Below are positions 1 through 6,751 of a stretch of 13,766 nucleotides of DNA, in pieces. Source of the DNA: Anaerolineae bacterium (GTDB taxonomy: Bacteria; Chloroflexota; Anaerolineae; JACIWR01); NCBI GenBank assembly GCA_021162125.1, contig JAGGZG010000407.1, forward strand, positions 1 through 13,766, read 5' to 3'. Positions within the stretch are counted from its first letter, which is position 1. The number at the start of each line of letters is the position of its first letter. Both the position numbers and the translations under genes were made by a program. Below the pieces are notes generated by a model that was not told where the DNA came from, searched no databases, and worked only from the letters and a program-made list of their open reading frames with translations.

Positions 1-295
1 GCCCCCGACGCCTGCGTCGCCCGCAAGGGGCGACGCTACTCAGCCCTGAGCTTTAGCTCGGAGTGGCCGGGCTGTCTGCTCTCGACGTAAGCCTGAACTT
101 GATGCGTATGGCGCAGCATGCTGCGCCTCTACAGACCCCGAGGTAGCGGCGGGCGGCCCTGCCCGCCGTAGGCCGGCACAGCGGCCGGCCGCTACGAGAC
201 AAACCTTATTCTGGGGGATGGGAGAGGTCTCCGAGGCCAGAGCACAGCACCAACTCGCCCCCAAACTGAAATGCGCCCGGTTCTGAATAGTGTGG
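1..295. repeat. non-coding stretch with GC-rich palindromic repeats
   Basis: No credible gene lies here. The stretch is a string of inverted repeats. A 9-bp perfect hairpin pairs 14-22 with 28-36. An 18-bp perfect palindrome, GGCGCAGCATGCTGCGCC, covers 110-127. A 53-bp unit at 143-195 is bounded by perfect 8-bp inverted ends GTAGCGGC/GCCGCTAC and holds two inner hairpins (148-154/161-167 and 171-176/185-190). The motif at 96-110 recurs in reverse orientation at the right end of the window. This looks like the extragenic palindromic repeats of many Chloroflexota genomes (inference). Any upstream gene ends outside the window. Confidence 0.6.
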
Positions 296-323
296 TTGCG
301 CTCTGGGAGAAATGGAGTATAAT
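296..323 (+). promoter_or_regulatory. sigma-70-type promoter of the S1 gene
   Basis: A TTGCGC -35 box (296-301) and a perfect TATAAT -10 box (318-323) are separated by 16 bp. Transcription would start near 330, about 24 nt before the ATG at 354. This placement also argues against the upstream in-frame ATG at 312, which would lie inside the promoter. Confidence 0.75.
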
Positions 324-353
324 ATACTAAACCACATAAAGAGGGGAAGAAGC

Positions 354-1811
354 ATGTTAGATGAGAACACCACGATGACAGAAACAGAGGGGGAAGGAGA
401 AGGGAGGGCTCAGGAGGCAGCCGAAAGCGATTACTCGATGGAGAATCTCTTGGGCCAGGCCTACGATTTCAAGAGATTGCGACGGGGAGACATTGTAGAA
501 GGCACCATCGTGCAAGTCAGCCCAGGTGAGGTGCTGGTAGACGTCGGCTCCAAGTCCGAAGGCATTATCTCATATCGTGAATTGGAGAGATTGGGGCCGG
601 AGTTCCTTGCCCAGCTTAACGTTGGGGACGAGGTGCTGGTGTATGTGATCACCCCCGAGGATCGCAATGGCAACGTTGTCCTCTCCTTCAGCCGTGCCCA
701 GTTGGAAAAAGACTGGCGGCGAGCAGAGAAGATGTTCGAGGCCGGGGAGATTTTCGAGGGCACGGTGGCCGGCTATAACAAGGGCGGGCTCATTGTCCGG
801 CTGGGGAAAGTGCGTGGCTTTGTGCCGGCTTCGCAGCTCACCACGCGACGGCAGCGAGCCCAGGGTGAGACCCTGAGCGGAGAGGATTTGCGTGCCCAGC
901 TGGTAGGCCAGAAGTTGCAGCTCAAGATAATCGAGCTGGACCGTGAGCGCAATCGCCTGATCCTCTCCGAGCGAGCCGCCATGCGCGAGTGGCGCCGGCA
1001 ACAGAAGGCACAACTGCTGGCCGACCTGCGCGAGGGCGATATTCGGCGGGGAGAGGTCATCAGCCTGTGCGACTTTGGCGCTTTCGTTGACCTGGGCGGG
1101 GCAGATGGCCTGGTTCACCTCTCAGAATTGTCCTGGCGACGGGTAGCTCACCCCAGCGAAGTGTTGAAAGTGGGCGATGAGGTCGAGGTCTATGTCCTTA
1201 ACGTGGACCGCGAACGCAAGCGCATTGGCCTCAGTTTGAAACGCCTGCAGCCCGATCCGTGGACCCAGGCAGTCAACAAGTATACGGTGGGTCAACTGGT
1301 GGAGGGCACGATCACCAAGCTGGTTAAATTCGGGGCCTTTGCCCGCCTCTCGGACGATGACATCGAGGGGCTGATCCACATCTCCGAATTGAGCGATCAG
1401 CACGTGACCCATCCCAAAGAGGTGGTGAAGGAAGGCGACGTTCTCACCTTGCGCGTCATTCGCGTGGACGCTCAGCGCCGCCGGATAGGACTCAGCCTGA
1501 AACAGGTAGCTTCGGGGGAGTACGCTGAGGCAGATTGGCAGGCCGAGTACGAGGCCGGCCTCGCCGAGGAAGAAGAGGGAGAACCGGAACTCCCGGAGTA
1601 TGCAGAGGAGCAGGAAGGGCAGGAGGAACCGGTAGCACAGGCTGCTGAAGAGGTGGAAGAAGCTGCCGTGGAAGCTGATTCCGAAGGCGAGGACCTGCCC
1701 GCTGAGTCAGAGGTTGAGGACGTGTCGGCAGCGCCAGACCCTGAGCCGGTGACAGTGGATCACCTGGTGACGGAGCCTGCGCCGCTGGTGATGGATCAGA
1801 TAGCGGTGTAA
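354..1811 (+). CDS. rpsA: 30S ribosomal protein S1 homologue, four S1 domains
   Basis: Predicted RNA-binding protein of 485 aa that would help load mRNA on the 30S subunit. Four S1/OB-fold domains lie at about residues 45-120, 131-213, 228-303 and 313-385. The third and fourth are the most canonical, with GAFVDL and GAFARL strands followed by GLVHLSEL and GLIHISEL. The last ~97 residues (389-485) are low-complexity, very rich in Glu, and probably disordered. Four domains is the shorter Gram-positive-like form; E. coli S1 has six. I chose ATG 354 because GAGGGGA (341-347) sits 6 nt upstream; the in-frame ATG at 312 overlaps the -10 box and has no SD. It appears monocistronic. A more general S1-domain RNA-binding protein is the alternative, but domain number and size fit S1. 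Confidence 0.9.
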   Translation: MLDENTTMTETEGEGEGRAQEAAESDYSMENLLGQAYDFKRLRRGDIVEGTIVQVSPGEVLVDVGSKSEGIISYRELERLGPEFLAQLNVGDEVLVYVITPEDRNGNVVLSFSRAQLEKDWRRAEKMFEAGEIFEGTVAGYNKGGLIVRLGKVRGFVPASQLTTRRQRAQGETLSGEDLRAQLVGQKLQLKIIELDRERNRLILSERAAMREWRRQQKAQLLADLREGDIRRGEVISLCDFGAFVDLGGADGLVHLSELSWRRVAHPSEVLKVGDEVEVYVLNVDRERKRIGLSLKRLQPDPWTQAVNKYTVGQLVEGTITKLVKFGAFARLSDDDIEGLIHISELSDQHVTHPKEVVKEGDVLTLRVIRVDAQRRRIGLSLKQVASGEYAEADWQAEYEAGLAEEEEGEPELPEYAEEQEGQEEPVAQAAEEVEEAAVEADSEGEDLPAESEVEDVSAAPDPEPVTVDHLVTEPAPLVMDQIAV

Positions 1812-1923
1812 TTTACCGCTTTAACTTACCTCGTGCGGGAACGGGGACGGGGGACTTATCCTGCCATCCGGTCGGGCAGTCTCACGTGTAGTTTCCCTTG
1901 CTGGTGACTTTAAATAGGATTCG

Positions 1924-2053
1924 CTTAGTGTGTAGTGGCCCTCATAAATGCCGAGTGTTCTGGGAAGGGACTATCACCAGGGATCAATCTGGTCACACTA
2001 AGTCTCGGATGTACCAATGAGGGGCCGATACATCTAACGGTGATAGGCCCCTC
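1924..2053 (+). promoter_or_regulatory. structured RNA leader / attenuator candidate upstream of clpC
   Basis: The 357-nt gap between the S1 gene and clpC holds no gene but dense complementarity. A 9-bp perfect stem (1924-1932 with 1994-2002) closes a possible three-way junction. Inside it are a helix 1933-1942/1966-1973 with a 2-nt bulge and a 5-bp helix 1976-1980/1989-1993 directly abutting the closing stem. Downstream, GAGGGGCC (2019-2026) pairs perfectly with GGCCCCTC (2046-2053), followed by a partly U-rich run. Competing pairings are CTATCACC (1971-1978) with GGTGATAG (2039-2046), and GGCCCTC (1937-1943) with 2019-2026 with one bulge. The last hairpin may simply be the imperfect terminator of the S1 gene. 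No CIRCE or CtsR operator is visible, and the only promoter candidate (about 1892-1920) is weak. Confidence 0.4.
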
Positions 2054-2168
2054 TGTTATATTTTCGTGAGGCAGTTGAGGAGAGACAAGCGGGGTAAGAG
2101 TGGTTCGGGGGAGTAACGGAAAACAGTCGAGCATAGGTGAGTGGGTATAGTTACGGAGGGAACGGGCC

Positions 2169-4685
2169 ATGGCTGATAACTTGGACAAATTCACTAAACG
2201 GGCGCGTAGGGCACTGACAATTGCCCAGCAAGAGGCCCAGCGCTTGCATCACAGCTACATCGGCACGGAGCATCTCCTTTTGGGCTTGATTCGTGAGGAG
2301 AAGAGCGCGGCCAGCAAAGTGTTGCGCGATCTGGGAGTCAGCTCTGATCGTGTAGAGGCCCTGATTGAACAGACCGTGGGACAAGGTCGTCGTCCGGTTT
2401 TTGGCCGTGTGAGCCTGACCCCGCGCACCAAGCGCGTGATCGAGCTGGCAGTGGAAGAGGCGCGGCGCATGGGACATCATTACATCGGCACGGAGCATCT
2501 CCTGCTGGGCCTCGTGCGCCAGGGTGACGGAGTGGCGATGGACGTGCTGCGCAAGCTGGGGGTCAGCCCGGATGCGGTGCGTAACGAGACGGCAAAGGTG
2601 TTGATGCAGAACCCCGTTTACGCCGGGGAGAGAAGGCAGGATAGACAAAGGACCCCCACCGTTGATCAACTGGCCATTGACCTGACCGACCTGGCTGAGC
2701 AGGGCAAGCTGGACCCCGTCATCGGGCGCGAGACGGAGATCGAGCGGGTGATTCAAATTCTCTCCCGGCGGACGAAGAACAACCCGGCGCTCATCGGTGA
2801 GCCCGGCGTGGGCAAGACGGCCATCGTCGAGGGTTTGGCCCAGCGCATCGTGGCCGGAGTGACGCCCGAACCCCTGCTGGACAAACGGCTGCTCCAGCTG
2901 GACGTGGGCTCGCTGGTGGCGGGTACGATGTACCGTGGTCAATTCGAGGAGCGACTAAAGAAGGTCATAAGCGAATTAAAGGACTCGTCAAGCATCTTAT
3001 TCATTGACGAGCTGCACATGCTGGTGGGGGCTGGCTCGGCAGGCAGTTCGGTAGATGCGGCCAACATCCTCAAACCGGCACTTGCCCGTGGTGAGTTGCA
3101 GTGCATCGGGGCGACGACGATGGAGGAGTACCGCAAATACATCGAAAGTGACGCTGCCCTGGAGCGCCGCTTCCAGCCCGTGATGGTCAATGAGCCTACC
3201 CTGGAGGAAACGATTGACATCCTGCAGGGCATCAAGAGCCGGTACGAGGCCCATCACAGATTGCGGATCACCGACGAGGCGATTCACGCTGCCGCGCACC
3301 TGGCCGCCCGCTACATTACCGACCGCTTCTTGCCGGATAAGGCCATTGATCTGATAGACGAGGCGGCGGCTCGCGTGCGCATGTACAAAGCCCCGCAGAG
3401 CAGTATCTTGCGGCAGGCACTGGCGGAGCTGCGAGACGTGCAGCAAGAGAAAGATGAGGCCATCGCCGATCAGGATTTCGAGCGGGCTGCCAATTTGCGC
3501 TATCGCGAGGTGGAACTGGAACGCAAGGTGGAACAGATTCGCCTGAACTGGGAGCAACTGGCCGAACTTCCCGAAGTGACGGCCGAGGACATCGCCGAGA
3601 TAGTCGCCATGTGGACGGGCATCCCCGTGTCGCGCATCGCCGGCGAGGAGTCGGAGCGCCTTTTGCAGATGGAGGAGGCGTTACATCAGCGGGTGGTGGG
3701 CCAGGATGAAGCGGTGGAGATCATCTCTAAAGCCGTCCGCCGTGCCCGCGCTGGCCTGAAAGATCCCTCGCGGCCTATCGGCTCATTCATCTTCCTGGGG
3801 CCCACCGGCGTGGGTAAGACCGAGTTGGCCAAGGCTCTGGCCGAATTCCTGTTCGGCAGCGAGGAAGCCCTGCTCCAGATTGACATGTCGGAGTTTATGG
3901 AGCGGCACACGGTGGCCCGTCTGGTAGGTGCACCTCCCGGTTACGTGGGCTACGAGGACGCCGGCCAGCTCACTGAGCACATCCGCCGTCGCCCCTATTC
4001 GGTGGTCTGTTTCGACGAGGTAGAGAAGGCTCACCCGGAAGCGTTCAACATGCTCCTTCAGATTATGGAGGAGGGGCACTTGAGCGACGCACGGGGGCGC
4101 AAGGTGGACTTCCGCAATGCGATTATCATCATGACCTCTAACGTCGGCGCGGAAATGATCAGGCGCTCAACCTCCCTCGGCTTTGCCACGCGGCGGGACG
4201 AGGCCAAAGACGGGGAGGAAGCTTACCAGAAAATGCGGGATAAACTCCTGGGTGAGCTGAAAAAGATGTTCCGGCCAGAGTTCCTGAACCGCGTGGATGG
4301 CATTATCGTCTTCCGTGCACTCACCAGGGATGAGATCAAGCAGATCGTGGATTTGGAGTTGAACAAAGTCCGCATTCGACTGGCGGAGCACGAAATGGAG
4401 CTCCGAGTTACCGACGCAGCCAAGGAGTTCCTGGCCGACGAGGGCTACAGCCCAGAGTTTGGCGCGCGACACCTGCGGCGCATTATCCAGCACAGGGTGG
4501 AGGACATCCTGTCCGAGGGCATGTTGTCCGGTGAGTTCCAGCCTGGTGACGTCGTCCTGGCCGATCTGGAAGAGGATGCGATTACCATGCACGTGGTGGA
4601 ACGCCACCCGCACCCAACGCCGTCGGAACAGGAGGTGAGCGATACGTCGGCGGGTGACCGGATTTTGGAGGCCCTGTTCAATTAG
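2169..4685 (+). CDS. clpC: ATP-dependent Clp protease ATP-binding subunit ClpC
   Basis: Hsp100/AAA+ unfoldase of 838 aa that feeds substrates to ClpP in the cytoplasm. Two Clp_N repeats lie near residues 8-57 and 83-132, each with the YIGTEHLLLGL core. AAA domain 1 has Walker A GEPGVGKT (210-217) and Walker B acidic pair D280-E281. A middle domain with a UVR-like coiled segment lies near 415-455. AAA domain 2 has Walker A GPTGVGKT (544-551) and Walker B D616-E617. An LGF tripeptide (670-672) sits where ClpC and ClpA carry the ClpP-docking loop, so it is probably a protease partner rather than a ClpB-type disaggregase. GGAGGG (2155-2160) lies 8 nt before the ATG. No ctsR, mcsA or mcsB precedes it, unlike in Firmicutes. 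radA follows after an intrinsic terminator. Confidence 0.97.
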   Translation: MADNLDKFTKRARRALTIAQQEAQRLHHSYIGTEHLLLGLIREEKSAASKVLRDLGVSSDRVEALIEQTVGQGRRPVFGRVSLTPRTKRVIELAVEEARRMGHHYIGTEHLLLGLVRQGDGVAMDVLRKLGVSPDAVRNETAKVLMQNPVYAGERRQDRQRTPTVDQLAIDLTDLAEQGKLDPVIGRETEIERVIQILSRRTKNNPALIGEPGVGKTAIVEGLAQRIVAGVTPEPLLDKRLLQLDVGSLVAGTMYRGQFEERLKKVISELKDSSSILFIDELHMLVGAGSAGSSVDAANILKPALARGELQCIGATTMEEYRKYIESDAALERRFQPVMVNEPTLEETIDILQGIKSRYEAHHRLRITDEAIHAAAHLAARYITDRFLPDKAIDLIDEAAARVRMYKAPQSSILRQALAELRDVQQEKDEAIADQDFERAANLRYREVELERKVEQIRLNWEQLAELPEVTAEDIAEIVAMWTGIPVSRIAGEESERLLQMEEALHQRVVGQDEAVEIISKAVRRARAGLKDPSRPIGSFIFLGPTGVGKTELAKALAEFLFGSEEALLQIDMSEFMERHTVARLVGAPPGYVGYEDAGQLTEHIRRRPYSVVCFDEVEKAHPEAFNMLLQIMEEGHLSDARGRKVDFRNAIIIMTSNVGAEMIRRSTSLGFATRRDEAKDGEEAYQKMRDKLLGELKKMFRPEFLNRVDGIIVFRALTRDEIKQIVDLELNKVRIRLAEHEMELRVTDAAKEFLADEGYSPEFGARHLRRIIQHRVEDILSEGMLSGEFQPGDVVLADLEEDAITMHVVERHPHPTPSEQEVSDTSAGDRILEALFN

Positions 4686-4783
4686 CAGTTATTCTGGGCG
4701 AACATGGGACGGGACCCGGGCACGTGCTTCGTGTTGCGTGCTACGTTTTGCCGCCATCGCAGCGCGTGACACGCTCAGTATAC

Positions 4784-4810
4784 AGGCCCCAGCGATGTTG
4801 GGGTCTTTTT
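4784..4810 (+). terminator. intrinsic terminator after clpC
   Basis: An 8-bp stem with one G-U pair (4784-4791 with 4799-4806, core CCCCA/TGGGG) and a 7-nt loop is followed by a run of T through 4810. It lies about 100 nt after the clpC stop and ends before the radA ribosome binding site, so radA would need read-through or its own promoter. None with good spacing was found. Confidence 0.8.
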
Positions 4811-4856
4811 GTTACTGCTAACAGGCAGCACGTCCGGCAATCAGAGGGTAGCAGAG

Positions 4857-6227
4857 ATGGCTAAATCGCGCGAGAAGATAGTATTCGTTTGTCAGGAATG
4901 TGGCGCGTCGCGGCCACGCTGGCACGGTCAATGCCCGGCCTGTGGGGCGTGGAACACCATGGTCGAGACCGTGATCAAACCGGAGCCGCGTGTTCGGCGC
5001 CGGGCCGGTGCCCCGCGCAACGTACCCCAGCGCCTGCCCGCTATCTCCGCCGATGGGCTGGAACGCCTGCCCTTGCCCATGCCGGAGTTCAGCCGCGTGT
5101 TGGGTGGGGGGATCGTGCCCGGCTCGCTGGTGCTGGTGGGCGGTGACCCGGGCATCGGCAAGTCCACACTCCTGTTGCAAGTTGCGGCCCTGGTGAGCGA
5201 GACCAGCGGTGACGTGCTTTACGTCTCCGGTGAGGAGTCGGTACAGCAGATCAAGATGCGCGCTGACCGGTTGGGCATCACCACCGACCACCTCTTGTTG
5301 CTGACGGAGACGAACCTGGAGACGATCATCAGCCACATCGAGCAACTACGCCCTTGCATGGCCGTGATAGATTCTATACAAACGGTGTACTTGGAGGACC
5401 TGACCTCGGCGGCGGGTAGCGTCAGCCAGGTGCGCGAATCGGCGGCGCGGCTGATGCACGTGGCCAAGGGACAGGGATTGCCCATCTTCCTGGTGGGGCA
5501 CGTCACCAAGGCGGGGGCCATCGCCGGCCCTCGCGTGCTGGAGCACATCGTGGACACCGTGCTCTACCTGGAGGGTGACCGTTTCCACGCCTACCGCTTG
5601 CTGCGCAGTGTGAAGAATCGCTTCGGGGCCACCGCCGAGGTGGGCGTCTTCGAGATGGGGAACGAGGGCCTGACCGAGGTGGCCAATCCGTCCGAGGCGT
5701 TTCTGGCCGAACGCCTGCCCCAGGCAGCGGGATCGGCCATTGCCGTGACGATGGAAGGCACGCGACCGCTCTTGTTAGAAATCCAGGCCCTGGCCAGCAC
5801 GACCAGCTTTGGATTGCCCCGGCGCACGGCTAACGGGATTGATTTCAACCGCCTACTGCTGCTGGTGGCCGTGCTCGCCAGGCGCGTGGGTCTGCGTCTT
5901 TCCGATCAGGACGTGTTCGTCAACGTCATCGGCGGGCTGCGGGTGAGTGAGCCGGCCGCCGATCTGGCCGTGGCCACGGCTATCGCTTCCAGCTTCAGGA
6001 ACGCGCCGGTAGCGGCGGATATGGCCCTGGTGGGCGAAGTGGGACTTTCCGGCGAACTGCGTTCGGTGAGCCAACTCGACCGGCGGCTGAACGAGGCCGC
6101 CAAGCTGGGCTTTCGGCGCTGTCTGGTGCCCAAATCGTGGCGGCGAGGAGTAACAGCCAACGCCAACATTGAGGTTCTTACAGCTCGCTCCCTGGCCGAG
6201 GCATTGGATCTGGCCCTGATCCGTTGA
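4857..6227 (+). CDS. radA: DNA repair protein RadA (Sms)
   Basis: RecA-related ATPase of 456 aa acting in recombination repair, known in the family for branch migration and processing of recombination intermediates. An N-terminal C4 zinc finger uses C12, C15, C26 and C29. The RecA-like core has Walker A GDPGIGKS (96-103), Walker B around D172, and the RadA-specific KNRFG motif (253-257). The C-terminal third (about 280-456) is the Lon-protease-like domain. I start it at ATG 4857, 8 nt after AGAGGG (4843-4848). The in-frame TTG at 4809 lies in the T-run of the clpC terminator and would add 16 residues not expected in the family. Position directly after clpC matches Firmicutes order. Confidence 0.96.
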   Translation: MAKSREKIVFVCQECGASRPRWHGQCPACGAWNTMVETVIKPEPRVRRRAGAPRNVPQRLPAISADGLERLPLPMPEFSRVLGGGIVPGSLVLVGGDPGIGKSTLLLQVAALVSETSGDVLYVSGEESVQQIKMRADRLGITTDHLLLLTETNLETIISHIEQLRPCMAVIDSIQTVYLEDLTSAAGSVSQVRESAARLMHVAKGQGLPIFLVGHVTKAGAIAGPRVLEHIVDTVLYLEGDRFHAYRLLRSVKNRFGATAEVGVFEMGNEGLTEVANPSEAFLAERLPQAAGSAIAVTMEGTRPLLLEIQALASTTSFGLPRRTANGIDFNRLLLLVAVLARRVGLRLSDQDVFVNVIGGLRVSEPAADLAVATAIASSFRNAPVAADMALVGEVGLSGELRSVSQLDRRLNEAAKLGFRRCLVPKSWRRGVTANANIEVLTARSLAEALDLALIR

Positions 6228-6274
6228 GGCTGCGCTGAAATTCACTGCAAATAGCTGTAAAAGGGCTGAAGTCT

Positions 6275-6303
6275 TTGACTTTTCATGGAGAATGTGGTAA
6301 GAT
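6275..6303 (+). promoter_or_regulatory. sigma-70-type promoter downstream of radA
   Basis: TTGACT (6275-6280) and TAAGAT (6298-6303) are separated by exactly 17 bp, giving a predicted start near 6310. Two direct copies of TCATTCAT (6312-6319 and 6323-6330), 11 bp apart, lie just at or after the start and could be a protein-binding site (inference). The transcript would run through the folded element and terminator that follow. Confidence 0.65.
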
Positions 6304-6394
6304 AAATACAGTCATTCATTAATCATTCATCGCGTTTGATTTTTTAGCAATTTTATATTCCAGGATTCATTTCCGGTTATTCGAGTACTGACAG

Positions 6395-6491
6395 ACATCC
6401 GCATAGCACAAGATCCCCCGGGTACAGCCGGTTTCGACTCTGGGCCGTCGGGCTGGCTTCGGGATGTTGGCATGGTCTATCGGAGTGTACT
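6395..6491 (+). promoter_or_regulatory. riboswitch/attenuator-like folded RNA upstream of the YacL-like gene
   Basis: An elongated hairpin can be drawn by hand. The closing helix pairs 6395-6406 with 6477-6488 (11 bp, two single-base bulges). The next helix pairs 6409-6417 with 6461-6469 (8 of 9 pairs). Then come 6425-6429 with 6451-6455 (5 bp) and an apical 6435-6438 with 6447-6450 (4 bp, 8-nt loop). The 3' side of the closing helix uses bases 6482-6488, which are also the 5' arm of the downstream terminator. Closing helix and terminator therefore exclude each other, as antiterminator and terminator do. I do not recognise a known riboswitch consensus. A stand-alone small RNA of about 200 nt is the alternative. 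Confidence 0.45.
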
Positions 6492-6511
6492 TCGAAGTAC
6501 GCTCCTTTTTT
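6482..6511 (+). terminator. strong intrinsic terminator between radA and the YacL-like gene
   Basis: A stem of ten pairs with one G-U (6482-6491 with 6496-6505) is capped by a 4-nt loop in a CTTCGAAG centre and followed by six T (6506-6511). It is 255 nt after the radA stop and 240 nt before the next start codon. That suggests it ends a separate leader or small RNA rather than radA itself. Confidence 0.85.
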
Positions 6512-6586
6512 CATATGCCGACCCAGCGCGTATGGACATATCCCCGTTTATACGCCCCTTCACCTTTACCTGCCAACGAATCGTGT

Positions 6587-6631
6587 ACGTGATGCGTGTT
6601 CCGTTCCATCACGCACCACGTAACACGCATC
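6587..6631. repeat. overlapping inverted repeats with two alternative stems
   Basis: ACGTGATGCGTG (6587-6598) pairs with CACGCACCACGT (6610-6621) at 11 of 12 positions. GATGCGTGTT (6591-6600) pairs perfectly with AACACGCATC (6622-6631). The two stems share bases and cannot both form. A related string, CGTGTTGCGTGCTACG, lies near 4729-4745 between clpC and radA, so this is probably a dispersed intergenic repeat family. Apart from this element I see no clear function in 6512-6735. Confidence 0.5.
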
Positions 6632-6735
6632 GCGCCCTGGAAGGTCAAAAGTACGCATCGGGCCCAACTCTGTTTTCATTGCAACTAAATCAAATTGCAC
6701 CGAGTATTATTTGGGGAGCGCCATCCCCTCGCTGG

Positions 6736-6746
6736 AAGGAGGTGAT
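6736..6746 (+). promoter_or_regulatory. near-perfect Shine-Dalgarno of the YacL-like gene
   Basis: AAGGAGGTGAT is a full complement of the usual 16S 3' end. It sits 9 nt (counted from GGAGG) before the ATG at 6752 and fixes the start. Translation initiation should be strong, in contrast to the likely transcriptional gating upstream. Confidence 0.85.
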
Positions 6747-6751
6747 AGTGT

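Noticed and set aside
40..264. Open frame on the minus strand near the left edge
   Set aside because: It lies wholly in palindromic repeats, has no ribosome binding site, and its translation is Ala/Arg/Gly-rich without domain features.
312..353. Upstream in-frame ATG of the S1 gene
   Set aside because: It overlaps the TATAAT box, lacks an SD, and would lie upstream of the predicted transcription start.
1924..2002. CIRCE or CtsR operator upstream of clpC (TTAGTGTG...CACACTAA)
   Set aside because: CIRCE is TTAGCACTC-N9-GAGTGCTAA; here the arms differ and lie 61 nt apart. No CtsR heptad direct repeats were found.
2151..2942. Long minus-strand frame opposite clpC, and others like it opposite the S1 gene, radA, cysS and the UbiB-family gene
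   Set aside because: These are shadows of strongly coding GC-rich genes, with no SD or recognisable protein domains.
4809..4856. TTG start extending RadA by 16 residues
   Set aside because: The codon is in the T-run of the clpC terminator; ATG 4857 has a proper SD and gives the usual RadA N-terminus.
6395..6511. Resemblance to tmRNA (GGTTTCGACT string), 6S RNA, 4.5S RNA or a tRNA T-arm
   Set aside because: No tag-peptide frame, SRP core or acceptor/T-arm pairing could be found; the short string match is not enough.
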